From Methylorubrum aminovorans (lineage in GTDB: Bacteria > Pseudomonadota > Alphaproteobacteria > Rhizobiales > Beijerinckiaceae): a DNA stretch of 64,000 nt. The stretch spans positions 124,001 to 188,000 of the forward strand of contig NZ_BPRC01000008.1 of assembly GCF_022179725.1 (NCBI RefSeq), written 5' to 3'. Below the pieces are notes generated by a model, which saw nothing but the letters and a program-made list of their open reading frames with translations, did no database searches and was not told where the DNA came from. The position numbers were made by a program, and so were the translations under genes. Of the stretch, positions 54,415 through 63,946 are shown one piece after another; within the stretch, counting starts at the first letter, position 1, and every line of letters begins with the position of its first letter.

Positions 54415-55623
54415 GTGTCCCAGCCGAGAGCGATGCACGACCAGACGCCGGGCGACCGCCCCGGTCCAGAGCACCCCTATTCACGCGCGCGCCTTAATGA
54501 CCTCGTCCGGCGCATCGAGGAGGCCTTGCGCAGCGGGGACACGGCGCTCCAGTCGAAACTCGTCCTGCAATCGGCGGAATTGCTGACCAAGCGCTGGTCG
54601 CGTCTCCCGCCGCCGGACAAGCCGGCCTTCGACGCGATGCTCGTGACCCTGTGCGGCCAGATCGATACGGCGGCGCGCCGGGCCTTCGCCGAGCGGCTCG
54701 CCCCGTTGCGGCTCGGGCCGCCGCGCACCGCCCACGCGCTCGCTCGTGATGCCTCCGTCGCTGTCGCGGAACCGCTCCTCTCGGGCTGCTCCTGCCTCGG
54801 CGACGACCTTCTGGCCGAGGTCGCGACCTCGGGCGGCGCCGGACATCGCCGCGCCATCGCCTCACGCCCGAGCCTGCCCCCGCCCCTGACGGATCGGCTG
54901 GTGCGCCACGGCGACGGCCGCGTCGCCGTGCGGCTGCTCGACAATCCGGGCGCCCGCTTCTCCGAGTCCGGCTTCGCCGGCCTGATCGCCCATTCCGAGC
55001 GAGCGGAGGCGGTGACGCTTCGCCTCGCGCTCCGGCCGGACCTCCCAGCCCCGCACCGGCCGACGCTTCTCAAGCTCACGCGGCAACGGGCGACCGAAGC
55101 ACTGGAAGCCGATCTCGGCAACGACGGGGCCGCCCGCCTGCTGGCCCAGGCGAGGGAAACCTTGGCCCGCCCGGTCGCGGAGGACCGCGTCGCGCGGTTT
55201 CGCGCCTCGCTCGAGGTCATCGGCTCCCGATTCACCGGTCCGTACCGCGGTCCGAACGCGTCTCAACTCGAACGCTGGATCACCCTGAACCGGATCGAGG
55301 ACGGGCTCGCCGCAATCGCCCATGCCGCCGGCCTCCCGCTCCCCATGACAGTGGCCGCCTTCGATGCGCCCGCACCGGCAACACTCGCAGCGATCCTGCG
55401 CGGGCTCGATCATCCCTGGCCGGTACTGAAGGCGCTGCTCGTCCGACGCTTCGGCGAGACGCTTTCGCCCGCCATGGCCGACGAGATCTGGACACTGCAC
55501 CGGCGCCTGCGGCCCGGCACGGCGCGCCGCCTGATCCGCTGCGCAGCGATGCCGATGGGCTGTGCGGCCTTCCTCGACGAGGCCGAGGCGGATGACGGAG
55601 CCTCGAACGGAGCCGGGCCGTAG
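54415..55623 (+). CDS. DUF2336 family protein
   Basis: 402 residues of alpha-helical repeats, alphaproteobacteria-specific. The family pattern of short repeats is visible: EVATSGGAGHRRAIASRPSL, LTDRLVRHGDGRVAVRLLDN and FSESGFAGLIAHSERAEAVT. No signal peptide. Function unknown; it follows the double-receiver gene by 58 nt, possibly one transcript. GTG at 54415 or ATG at 54433 could be the start. Confidence 0.83.
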   Translation: MSQPRAMHDQTPGDRPGPEHPYSRARLNDLVRRIEEALRSGDTALQSKLVLQSAELLTKRWSRLPPPDKPAFDAMLVTLCGQIDTAARRAFAERLAPLRLGPPRTAHALARDASVAVAEPLLSGCSCLGDDLLAEVATSGGAGHRRAIASRPSLPPPLTDRLVRHGDGRVAVRLLDNPGARFSESGFAGLIAHSERAEAVTLRLALRPDLPAPHRPTLLKLTRQRATEALEADLGNDGAARLLAQARETLARPVAEDRVARFRASLEVIGSRFTGPYRGPNASQLERWITLNRIEDGLAAIAHAAGLPLPMTVAAFDAPAPATLAAILRGLDHPWPVLKALLVRRFGETLSPAMADEIWTLHRRLRPGTARRLIRCAAMPMGCAAFLDEAEADDGASNGAGP

Positions 55624-55635
55624 GCGGCCTGTAGA

Positions 55636-55681
55636 GCATTGTCCCGAAAAGAGGCCACCGGCTTTCGGAAGAGAGCGATCC
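55636..55681. repeat. 46-bp palindromic element, copy B
   Basis: GCATTGTCCCGAA (55636-55648) to GCGATCC, with the diagnostic core CCGGCTTTCGGAA; 12 nt after the DUF2336 stop. The right end is the most diverged of the four copies. Confidence 0.8.
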
Positions 55682-55834
55682 CGAAATAAAAGCCTCGAGC
55701 GGAAAAAGCGGCGATGACGCGCCGGGCGCCCTATGGAACGGCGAGACGACATCGCAGCGAGAAGGGCCTGGGATGAGGAACAGATCGCGGTCGGATCGCT
55801 GCAGCCCTCGGCGTGGCCGAGGAGGTTCGGACGC

Positions 55835-57142
55835 GTGAACGGCTACGAGCCCACCCCCCATTCGACGTCCGTATCCGATCGGAGCGAGCCTGGCTGGGCG
55901 GCGCAGCTCGCGCCGTTCTTCGGCCTCTACATCACCTTCGGCACCACGCTGGGCTTCCTCGTCAGCGGCGCGCCGCTGATCCTGCGGGCCCGCGGCATCG
56001 ATCTCGCCGAGGTCGGCGTTCTCCAGCTCATCAACCTGCCGGTCGGGCTCACCTTCCTCTGGGCGATGCTCGTGGACCGCCTCCGCCTGCCGGGCCTGCC
56101 GCACCGTCTCGGCTGGATCGTGCTGATGCAGGGAGCGGCCATCGCCCTCCTCATCGTGCTGAGCCGAGGTGAGGCGTGGCCGCTGCCGGCCCTGTTCGGG
56201 CTCGCGCTCGCCACCTGCTTCTGCGTCGCCACCATGGACATCGCGCTCGAAGCCCTCGTGGTCGAGACGGTCGGTCCGGAGCGGCGCCCCTACATTGCCT
56301 CGGCGAAACTCTGCGGCGCCTCGCTCGGCGGCCTGTTCGGGGCCGGGGTGCTGATTGCCGAGTACGACCGGCTCGGTTGGCAGAACGCCGTGATCGCGGT
56401 GGCGATCTTGAACGGGCTCTGCCTGCTGCCGATGCTGCGCTATCCCGAGCGGGCCCTGCGCCGCCCCTCAGCCGAGTCGCCGCGCGGTGCCCCGAAGCAT
56501 CGTCGCGAAGGGCGGCGACTGGCTTTCGGAAAAAGACGAGGCCAGAGCGGAGAGCTCGGCCGCCTGCGCCTGCTCGGCGGGCGCGTGCTGGTGCTCGGCC
56601 TCTACTTCGCGGCGATGTTCGCGCTGACCGGCTCGAACAACCTCGCCCTGCTCGATCTCGGCGTACCCCTCGGCGAGGTCGGGCTCGTGACCGGCGGGCT
56701 CGCCTCGGGCATCAACCTCGTCATGGCGCTGGTCTCCGGCTACCTCGTGCGCCGCGTCGGCACGCTGCCGCTCATCACCGTCTCCGCCCTCGGCGTCGCG
56801 GCCTCGGGCGGGCTCATGCTGTGGGCGAGCGCGACCGCCGCGCCGAATCTCGGCCTCGCGGCCGCAATCCTCGGCATCCTGTGCGGCGGCGGCCTCGGCG
56901 TGCCGGTCTTCAACATGATCTACCGCTGGGCCCAGGGCCCGCAGCCCGCCACCGATTATGCGCTCCTGTTCGGCGCCGCCTTCTTCGCCGCCATGCCGCT
57001 GCGGGTTGGGGCGCCGGCGCTCGCCGGGGCGGTCGGCTGGCCCGCCTACTTCGCTCTCGCGGTGCCGCTCTACGCCCTCGCCGTGCTGCTCCTGCGCGGC
57101 GCGATCGCGCGGACGCTGGCGGCCGACCGCGCGCCTTCGTGA
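55835..57142 (+). CDS. MFS transporter with a palindromic element in the central loop
   Basis: 435 residues, twelve hydrophobic helices (first AAQLAPFFGLYITFGTTLGF, last FALAVPLYALAVLLLRGAI). Loop LPVGLTFLWAMLVDRLRL resembles the AmpG/PAT branch, whose members import muropeptides or acetyl-CoA, but the substrate is uncertain. GTG at 55835 has GGAGG at 55820-55824. The cytoplasmic loop between helices 6 and 7 contains residues about 221-237, encoded by a copy of the 46-bp dispersed palindrome (56497-56542), so the repeat has been accepted in frame as protein. Confidence 0.85.
   Translation: MNGYEPTPHSTSVSDRSEPGWAAQLAPFFGLYITFGTTLGFLVSGAPLILRARGIDLAEVGVLQLINLPVGLTFLWAMLVDRLRLPGLPHRLGWIVLMQGAAIALLIVLSRGEAWPLPALFGLALATCFCVATMDIALEALVVETVGPERRPYIASAKLCGASLGGLFGAGVLIAEYDRLGWQNAVIAVAILNGLCLLPMLRYPERALRRPSAESPRGAPKHRREGRRLAFGKRRGQSGELGRLRLLGGRVLVLGLYFAAMFALTGSNNLALLDLGVPLGEVGLVTGGLASGINLVMALVSGYLVRRVGTLPLITVSALGVAASGGLMLWASATAAPNLGLAAAILGILCGGGLGVPVFNMIYRWAQGPQPATDYALLFGAAFFAAMPLRVGAPALAGAVGWPAYFALAVPLYALAVLLLRGAIARTLAADRAPS
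56497..56542 (+). repeat. 46-bp palindromic element, copy C, inside the MFS coding sequence
   Basis: GCATCGTC...GACGAGGC with the core GGCTTTCGGAAAAAGACGA. Translated in the MFS frame as HRREGRRLAFGKRRGQ-like basic residues. Same 46-bp length as copy A and 37 of 46 identical to it in the reverse orientation. Confidence 0.85.
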
Positions 57143-57240
57143 GGGCCGCCCCGCGTCGCGGGTGCTGGCGCTTCGCCGCACCCTCGCCTATGCGCCGGAC
57201 TTGCCCTCTTCCGGGCCGAAACACCCGTCACAGCCGCGCC

Positions 57241-58989
57241 ATGCTGAAGGCCTTTCTCGCCTATTACCGGCCGCACCGGACGCTGTTCCTGGTGGATTTC
57301 GGCTGCGCCGTGCTCTCGGGCCTGCTCGAACTCGGCTTTCCGCTCGCGGTCAAAGCCTTCGTCGATCGGCTGCTGCCGCAGCAGGACTGGAGCCTGATCC
57401 TGCTTGCGGCGGCCGGGCTGACGCTCCTCTATGTCGCCAATGCCGGCCTGATGGTGGTGGTGACCTATTGGGGGCACCTGCTCGGGATCAACATCGAGAC
57501 CGAGATGCGGGCGCGCGCCTTCGAGCACCTGCAGAAGCTCTCGTTCCGCTTCTTCGACGGACAGAAGACCGGCCATCTCGTCGCCCGCGTCACCAAGGAT
57601 CTGGAGGAGATCGGCGAGGTCGCCCATCACGGCCCCGAGGACGTGTTCATCGCCGCCATGACGCTGGTGGGCGCCTTCGTGCTGATGTTCCTCGTCCATC
57701 CGCCGCTGGCGCTGATGACGCTGGCGATCCTGCCTCTGATCGCCTTCGTTGTCATCCGCTACGGCGGGCGCATGACGCGCAACTGGCAGGCGCAGTACGG
57801 GCGCGTCGGCGCCTTCAACGCCCGCATCGAGGAGAATGTCGGCGGCATCCGCGTGGTGAAGGCCTTCGCCAACGAGGCGCACGAGCGGGCGTTGTTCGCC
57901 TCCGACAACCTGAAATACCGCACCACCAAGCTCGAAGCCTATCGCCTCATGGCCGGTGCTCTGTCGATCAACTATCTGGGCCTGCGCCTCGTGCAGATCG
58001 TGGTTCTGCTCGGCGGCGCCGCCTTCGTGGTGCGCGGTGATCTCAGCGCCGGCGGCTTCGTCGGCTTCCTGCTGCTGGTGGGCGTGTTCTACCGGCCGCT
58101 GGAAAAGATCGGAGCGGTGATCGAGACCTATCCGAAGGGCATCGCCGGCTTTCGCCGCTATCAGGAACTGCTCGCCACCGAGCCCGACATCGCCGACCGG
58201 CCGGGCGCGATCCCGGCCCCGCCGCTCAGAGGCGAGATCCGGTTCGAGAGCGTGCGCTTCGGCTACAGCCCGGACCGGCCGGTGCTCGACGGTGTCGATC
58301 TGACGATCCGCGCGGGCGAGACGGTGGCCTTCGTCGGCCCGTCGGGGGCCGGCAAGACCACGCTCCTCTCGCTGATCCCGCGCTTCTACGAGGCGGAAGC
58401 CGGCCGCATCACCATCGACGGCCACGACATCCGCGACCTGACGCTGGCCTCGCTGCGCGGGCAGATCGGCATCGTGCAACAGGACGTGTTCCTGTTCGCC
58501 GGCACGATCCGCGAGAACATCGCCTACGGCCGCCTTGACGCGAGCGAGACCGAGATTCTCGATGCTGCCGCCCGCGCCCGGCTCGATCGCCTGATCGCAT
58601 CGCTCCCCGAGGGACTCGACACGGTGATCGGCGAGCGCGGGGTGAAGCTCTCGGGCGGGCAGAAGCAACGGTTGGCGATCGCCCGCGCCTTCCTCAAGAA
58701 CCCGCCGATCCTGATCCTCGACGAGGCGACCTCGGCGCTCGATACCGAGACCGAGCGCGAAATCCAGGCCTCACTGACCGAGCTGGCGGAGGGGCGCACG
58801 ACCCTGGTGATCGCCCATCGCCTGGCTACGATCCGCCACGCCGACCGCATCGTGGTGGTGGCCGAGAACGGCATCGCCGAGCAGGGCCGCCACGACGCGC
58901 TGCTGGCACGCGACGGGTACTACCGGCGCCTGCACGCAGCGCAGGTGGAGGATTCTCTTTCGGACCGGCCGCGCACGGCGGCGGAGTGA
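57241..58989 (+). CDS. ABC exporter, fused permease-ATPase (MsbA/MdlB-like)
   Basis: 582 residues. Six-helix membrane domain (residues 1-310) followed by the nucleotide-binding domain with Walker A VGPSGAGKTT, Q-loop QIGIVQQDVF, signature LSGGQKQRLAIARA, Walker B ILILDEATSALD and switch His in VIAHRLAT. Homodimeric type IV exporter of lipid, drug or peptide; substrate unknown. ATG at 57241. It lies 98 nt after the MFS gene on the same strand. The apparently longer reading frame back to 56176 is a shadow of the MFS gene. Confidence 0.92.
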   Translation: MLKAFLAYYRPHRTLFLVDFGCAVLSGLLELGFPLAVKAFVDRLLPQQDWSLILLAAAGLTLLYVANAGLMVVVTYWGHLLGINIETEMRARAFEHLQKLSFRFFDGQKTGHLVARVTKDLEEIGEVAHHGPEDVFIAAMTLVGAFVLMFLVHPPLALMTLAILPLIAFVVIRYGGRMTRNWQAQYGRVGAFNARIEENVGGIRVVKAFANEAHERALFASDNLKYRTTKLEAYRLMAGALSINYLGLRLVQIVVLLGGAAFVVRGDLSAGGFVGFLLLVGVFYRPLEKIGAVIETYPKGIAGFRRYQELLATEPDIADRPGAIPAPPLRGEIRFESVRFGYSPDRPVLDGVDLTIRAGETVAFVGPSGAGKTTLLSLIPRFYEAEAGRITIDGHDIRDLTLASLRGQIGIVQQDVFLFAGTIRENIAYGRLDASETEILDAAARARLDRLIASLPEGLDTVIGERGVKLSGGQKQRLAIARAFLKNPPILILDEATSALDTETEREIQASLTELAEGRTTLVIAHRLATIRHADRIVVVAENGIAEQGRHDALLARDGYYRRLHAAQVEDSLSDRPRTAAE

Positions 58990-59001
58990 GGCCTGGAATC
59001 C

Positions 59002-59019
59002 CCTCCCCTTGTGGGGAGG
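59002..59019. terminator. short palindrome between convergent genes
   Basis: Perfect 7-bp stem CCTCCCC/GGGGAGG with TTGT loop, between the ABC exporter stop and the gmk stop. It is similar to the element at 15926-15954; these CCTCCCC palindromes are probably a further dispersed family. Confidence 0.6.
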
Positions 59020-59029
59020 AGAGATCAGT

Positions 59030-59698
<669 letters not shown>

Positions 59699-59732
59699 CG
59701 GCCGTTCACTCCGCTGCCCACGTTCGGCGTCC

Positions 59733-60617
59733 TCACTCGACGTTCTGCACCTGCTCGCGGAATTGCTCCACCACGGCCTTCAAGTCGAGTCCGATCCGCG
59801 ACAGGGTGATGTCGCCGGCCTTGGCGCACAGCGTATTCGCCTCGCGGCCGAGTTCCTGAGCCAGGAAATCGAGCCGCCGCCCGATCGCACCGCCCTCGAT
59901 CAGCAGCTCGCCCACCGCGTCGAGGTGGGCGCGCAGGCGGTCGAGTTCCTCGCGCACATCCGCCTTCGCGGCGAGCAGCACAGCCTCCTGATGCAGGCGG
60001 TCGGGGTCGAGTCCCCCGGCGCCGGCGAGCGCAGCCACCGACTCCGCGAGCCGGGCGCGCACCGCCTCGGGTCGGCGGGCGGGGCAGTCCTGTGCGGCCT
60101 GGGTCAGGCGGGCGATGTCGGCGATCTGTTCGCTGAGGATCGCGTGCAGCCGCGCTCCTTCCGCGCGCCGGGCCGTGACGAGGTCGGCGACGAGGCTGTC
60201 GATGCCCGCGGCGAGTTCCCGGTTCAGCGCCTCCGGGTCGGCCCCGGCCTCGCTCTCCGTCTCCACGACGCCGCGCACGGAGAGCAGCCCGTCGAGCGTC
60301 GCCGGACCGACGCCGGCGGGGCGCGGCACGCGGGCGACCGCCGCCGCGAGACTTGCCAGCAGGCTCTCGTCGATGCGCACCCGTGCGGCCGCCTCGGGCC
60401 GCGTCAGCGTCAGATTGAGCTGGCACTGGCCGCGGGCGAGCGCCTTGGAGAGGGCCGCGCGGGCCGCCTCGCCGGCCGCATCGAAGCCGTTCGGCACGCG
60501 CACGCGGATATCGAGCCCGCGCCCGTTCACGGTGCGGATCTCCCACAGCCACTGCACCGCGCCGGTCGTGCCGGCGGAACGGGCGAAACCCGTCATGCTC
60601 GCGATGGCTTTGGCCAC
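59733..60617 (-). CDS. yicC: YicC family endoribonuclease
   Basis: 294 residues from GTG at 60617, which has GGGGAG 5 nt upstream; ATG at 60596 is the next option. N-terminus SMTGFARSAG and the WEIRTVNGRGLDIRVRVPNG motif are diagnostic; the C-terminus has RRLDFLAQELGREANTLCAKA, the DUF1732 signature. YicC proteins are RNA endonucleases in the bacteria studied. The frame runs back to 60725 without conservation. Confidence 0.93.
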   Translation of the reverse strand: MAKAIASMTGFARSAGTTGAVQWLWEIRTVNGRGLDIRVRVPNGFDAAGEAARAALSKALARGQCQLNLTLTRPEAAARVRIDESLLASLAAAVARVPRPAGVGPATLDGLLSVRGVVETESEAGADPEALNRELAAGIDSLVADLVTARRAEGARLHAILSEQIADIARLTQAAQDCPARRPEAVRARLAESVAALAGAGGLDPDRLHQEAVLLAAKADVREELDRLRAHLDAVGELLIEGGAIGRRLDFLAQELGREANTLCAKAGDITLSRIGLDLKAVVEQFREQVQNVE

Positions 60618-60956
60618 GGTCGGTCGCTCCCCGCTCGTCCTCTCCGGCGCTCGGCCGCCCGAAGCGGGGAACGACTGCGGAGACGGTCGGTTTGTCGGAT
60701 ACGCGCTTTCCGCGGACAAGTGCAATGCGGTGGTCGGCGAACGCGGCAGCCGGTGTCGGAACCCGGCGGAAGGGTGCGGCGCAGCAAGTACCGCTCAATT
60801 TTAACCTGCCCAAAAAATGCACACGGCGCTTAATGATGCAGACGCTTAGTGCCGAAGCAGGCACGAATACTGTGCATCAGCTTGACGCTTATTGATTGTC
60901 TTCCTAACTTCCGAGTCGATCAAACGGGCACCGAACATTCGAGCGGGGACCGATCC
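60618..60956 (+). promoter_or_regulatory. divergent promoter region with a sigma-70-like promoter
   Basis: Between divergent yicC and the unknown gene at 60957. TTGACG (60882-60887), 17-nt spacer, TAACTT (60905-60910) gives a good sigma-70-type promoter directed at the plus-strand gene, with about 40 nt to its ATG. The rest (60618-60880) is GC-rich near yicC and AT-rich around 60795-60840. Confidence 0.5.
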
Positions 60957-61502
60957 ATGACAAACCCCTTCGACATCAAGAATCGTTTCCGGGCACGCTT
61001 GCGTGCGGCCGACGCGCAGAAGCATCGCATCCGCGCCAAGCTCCTGCAGGACGGCACCCGGGCGCTGGCTCCGATCACCGAGGCGCTGCATCTGATGGCC
61101 GAGGTGCTGGAGGAGGACGGGATTGAGCACGGCCGCATCGATTGTCCCGTGCCCGAGGTGGACCGCGACGACTTCGTCGGCTTCACGGCGACGCTGCACA
61201 ACGGCGCCGATCAGGAGCATCGGATTACCGTGAAGTACGGGCCCGTGCTGGGCGGACGCAACTTCATCGCGGTGACCGGGCTGGGGGCGGAGTACAACGA
61301 GCGGCTCCTCACCCTGGCCAGCAATGCCGCGCCGACGCTGGGCCGCTCGGTCGGCAACGACGTGCATGTCGAGGCGGATCGCGGCGGCGATCTCGCCGAG
61401 ATCCTGCGCGAGATGGTCGAGGACTTCTTCGCCGGCCACAGCGAGCCGCCGATCCGCACCGGAACCTCCGAGGCGCGAGGCCGTCTGGCGCTGGTTCAAT
61501 AA
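60957..61502 (+). CDS. hypothetical protein, 181 residues
   Basis: Not recognised. Starts MTNPFDIKNRFRARLRAADA and contains a helical first third (ITEALHLMAEVLEEDGIEH), a beta-rich middle (FVGFTATLHNGADQEHRITVKYGPVLGGRNFIAVTG) and an acidic end (LAEILREMVEDFFAGH). No signal peptide or membrane helix. Start ATG 60957 with GCGGGGA upstream and a promoter at 60882. The next gene begins 3 nt after its stop. Confidence 0.7.
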   Translation: MTNPFDIKNRFRARLRAADAQKHRIRAKLLQDGTRALAPITEALHLMAEVLEEDGIEHGRIDCPVPEVDRDDFVGFTATLHNGADQEHRITVKYGPVLGGRNFIAVTGLGAEYNERLLTLASNAAPTLGRSVGNDVHVEADRGGDLAEILREMVEDFFAGHSEPPIRTGTSEARGRLALVQ

Positions 61503-61505
61503 TCC

Positions 61506-61922
61506 TTGCCGACAGCCGAGGAGCGCGCAATCATCGACGGAATCGCCGCGAATGAGGCGAGGATTCGAGCGCGGCTGGGAGCGATGGACGCCATCGATGG
61601 CGGTGAGTGCGACGAAGACTGGGATCAGGATCTCGCCGACGATCTGATCGGATCAACCCTCCTCGTCGGCCTGACCTATGTCGACCCCGAGGGCGCCTTG
61701 CTCGGCCGGCGTCAGGTTTTCGGGATCGTCGAGACCGTGGATGCCCGAACCGGCATCGTCATCCGGACCGGAGACGAGGGTGAGCCCTTCACGGTCGCCC
61801 CCCTGCTCGACGCGATCGAGGTGGGGGAGCCGGGTCTCTATCAACTGGCGGATCAGGACCGGGTCGTCGAGAACCCGGATTTCACGGCGCTCTTCACCGT
61901 CACCGAATCGCGCCGGAACTGA
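61506..61922 (+). CDS. hypothetical protein, 138 residues, coupled to the previous gene
   Basis: Not assigned to a family. TTG start at 61506 lies 3 nt after the upstream stop. Acidic protein with a helical start (TAEERAIIDGIAANEARIRARL) and a beta-rich body: LIGSTLLVGLTYVDPEGALL, RRQVFGIVETVDARTGIVIR, PFTVAPLLDAIEVGEPGLYQ and a C-terminal VVENPDFTALFTVTE. The order suggests a small beta barrel. Cytosolic. Confidence 0.72.
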   Translation: MPTAEERAIIDGIAANEARIRARLGAMDAIDGGECDEDWDQDLADDLIGSTLLVGLTYVDPEGALLGRRQVFGIVETVDARTGIVIRTGDEGEPFTVAPLLDAIEVGEPGLYQLADQDRVVENPDFTALFTVTESRRN

Positions 61923-61932
61923 CACCCTTTCC

Positions 61933-62145
61933 TTACGGATCGAGACGGCGGGCGCGGGCGGCGCGGGCCATGGCGATGAGTTCGTTGGCGGTGAAGCTGC
62001 GCGGCGGGCGCGTCTCGGAGTCGATCGGATGCATCTCGACCGGCCGCCGTTCCAGCGGGGACAGAACTGTGGACGGCACGCCGGGATTCCAGCCCGGCCA
62101 GAGACTGCGAATCCGAGAACGCTTCCTGGTTGCCGATACCGCCAT
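61933..62145 (-). CDS. small basic hypothetical protein, 70 residues
   Basis: ATG at 62145 has GGAGG four nt upstream, an unusually strong ribosome site. Sequence: basic start MAVSATRKRSRIRSLWPGWN, then VPSTVLSPLERRPVEMHPID and a C-terminal SFTANELIAMARAARARRLDP helix. Unknown function; converges on the preceding gene with a 10-nt gap. Confidence 0.6.
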   Translation of the reverse strand: MAVSATRKRSRIRSLWPGWNPGVPSTVLSPLERRPVEMHPIDSETRPPRSFTANELIAMARAARARRLDP

Positions 62146-62303
62146 GCCGCCTCCGAAGCCGATCGCTTAAGAGGATGATAACCAAGCCTGGGCGCGAGAA
62201 ACATTCTTGACGCCCGCCGATGTGGTGCTTCGCCGATTCTTTTGTCGGCTCCGCGTCGCGGTGGAGCGGGGCCCGCTGCAGAAGAATGCGCGCCTACGAA
62301 AAA

Positions 62304-62337
62304 GGGCGGGCGCGATCCTGCACGATCGCGCCCGCCC
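62304..62337 (-). terminator. strong terminator of the DAHP synthase gene
   Basis: Perfect 14-bp stem GGGCGGGCGCGATC/GATCGCGCCCGCCC (62304-62317 with 62324-62337), loop CTGCAC; the five A on the plus strand at 62299-62303 become a T5 tract on the minus strand. It lies 30 nt after the stop codon. Confidence 0.93.
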
Positions 62338-62367
62338 CCCTCCTGTTCAGGGTCGATCGCCTTGAGG

Positions 62368-63750
62368 CTACTCCGCCGCGTCGAGGCGCGGACGCTCGAT
62401 CTCGGCGCGCTCGCGCTTCACCAGTTCGGCGGTCAGGAAGGCCACCTCCAACGCCTGCTCCGCGTTGAGGCGCGGGTCGCAGTAGGTGTGGTAGCGGTCC
62501 TGCAGGTCGTCGGCCGTCAGCGCGCGGGCGCCGCCGGTGCACTCGGTCACGTCCTTGCCGGTCATCTCCAGATGGATGCCGCCGGCGATCGTCCCTTCCG
62601 CGCGGTGCACGCCGAAGAAGCCCTCGATCTCCTGCATCACCCGCTCGAACGGCCGGGTCTTGTAGCGGCCCGCCGCGACGGTGTTGCCGTGCATCGGGTC
62701 GCAGACCCACACGACGTTGCGGCCCTCGCGCTGCACCGTGCGGATCAGGTTCGGCAGATGGTCGCCGACCTTATCCGCGCCGAAGCGGCAGATCAGGCTG
62801 AGGCGCCCGGCCTCGTTCTCCGGATTGAGGAGATCGATCAGCCGGATCAGCCCCTCGGCCGTGGTCGAGGGCCCGCATTTGAGGCCGATCGGGTTCTTGA
62901 TGCCGCGGGCATATTCCACGTGGGCGTGGTCCGGCTGGCGGGTGCGGTCGCCGATCCAGAGCATGTGGCCGGAGGTGGCGTACCAGTCGCCGCTCGTCGA
63001 ATCGACGCGGGTCAGCGACTCCTCGTAGCCGAGAAGCAGCGCCTCGTGGCTGGTGTAGAAGTCCGTGGTGCGGACCTCCTGATGCGTCTCCGGGTTGATG
63101 CCGATGGCGCGCATGAAGTCGAGCGCGTCCGACATCCGCTCAGCCACATCCCGGTAGCGCGAGGATTGCGGGCTGTCCTTCACGAAGCCGAGCATCCAGC
63201 GATGCGCGTTCTCGAGGTTGGCGTAGCCGCCGGTGGCGAAGGCACGCAGCAGGTTCAGCGTCGCCGCCGACTGCCGGTAGGCTTCGAGCTGGCGCTTCGG
63301 ATCGGGGATCCGCGCGTCCTCGTTGAAGGTCAGACCGTTGATGATGTCGCCGCGGTAGCTCGGCAGCGACACGCCGTCGAGCGTCTCGGTCGGCGAGGAG
63401 CGCGGCTTGGCGAACTGCCCGGCGATGCGGCCGACCTTCACCACGGGCGAGCCGCCCGCGAAGGTGAGCACCATCGCCATCTGCAGGAAGACGCGGAAGA
63501 AATCGCGGATGTTGTCGGCCGAGTGCTCGTCGAAGCTCTCGGCGCAGTCGCCGCCCTGGAGCAGGAAGGCCTCGCCCGCGCCGACGCGCGCCAAGGCGGC
63601 CTTCAGCTTGCGCGCCTCACCGGCAAAGACCAGCGGCGGAAAGCTCGCGAGCTGCGCCTCGACGGCCTGAAGAGCGCCCGCGTCCGGATAGTACGGGACC
63701 TGCTGGATCGGCAGGTTGCGCCAGGTTTTCGGGGTCCACCGCTCGGCCAT
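62368..63750 (-). CDS. aroG: class II 3-deoxy-7-phosphoheptulonate synthase
   Basis: First step of the shikimate pathway: phosphoenolpyruvate plus erythrose-4-phosphate to DAHP. 460 residues of the plant-like type II family. [19 protein letters not shown] start, [16 protein letters not shown] (metal Cys), [75 protein letters not shown] and [15 protein letters not shown] are all diagnostic. ATG at 63750 has GGAG 8 nt upstream; GTG at 63768 is less likely. It lacks the N-terminal extensions that carry allosteric sites in mycobacterial enzymes. Confidence 0.95.
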   Translation of the reverse strand: MAERWTPKTWRNLPIQQVPYYPDAGALQAVEAQLASFPPLVFAGEARKLKAALARVGAGEAFLLQGGDCAESFDEHSADNIRDFFRVFLQMAMVLTFAGGSPVVKVGRIAGQFAKPRSSPTETLDGVSLPSYRGDIINGLTFNEDARIPDPKRQLEAYRQSAATLNLLRAFATGGYANLENAHRWMLGFVKDSPQSSRYRDVAERMSDALDFMRAIGINPETHQEVRTTDFYTSHEALLLGYEESLTRVDSTSGDWYATSGHMLWIGDRTRQPDHAHVEYARGIKNPIGLKCGPSTTAEGLIRLIDLLNPENEAGRLSLICRFGADKVGDHLPNLIRTVQREGRNVVWVCDPMHGNTVAAGRYKTRPFERVMQEIEGFFGVHRAEGTIAGGIHLEMTGKDVTECTGGARALTADDLQDRYHTYCDPRLNAEQALEVAFLTAELVKRERAEIERPRLDAAE

Positions 63751-63900
63751 GATCTTCTCTCCGCTCACCCGATCGGGTGATGCGCGCGGGCCCTCCCGCC
63801 TCGCGCGAAGCCGGGCTTATAGAGCGGTTTTTTCGAAGTTGCGAGTTTGCCGACTCGATAGCAGAGTATCGGCCCGCACATCCTCTCGCCCCTTGTTTTC

Positions 63901-63946
63901 GCATCGTCTTGTTCCGAAGGCCGGCGGCCACTTCTCGGAACGACTC
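63901..63946. repeat. 46-bp palindromic element, copy D
   Basis: Begins GCATCGTCTTGTTCCGAAGG and contains GGCCGGCGGCCACTTCTCGG; on the minus strand it reads GTGGCCGCCGGCCTTCGGAAC, close to copy A. It lies 150 nt upstream of the DAHP synthase gene. The remaining 63751-64000 holds no gene I can support. Confidence 0.8.

Noticed and set aside
56176..57240. Apparent large N-terminal domain of the ABC exporter
   Set aside because: It is an alternative frame of the MFS gene; the exporter has a complete family-length start at 57241.
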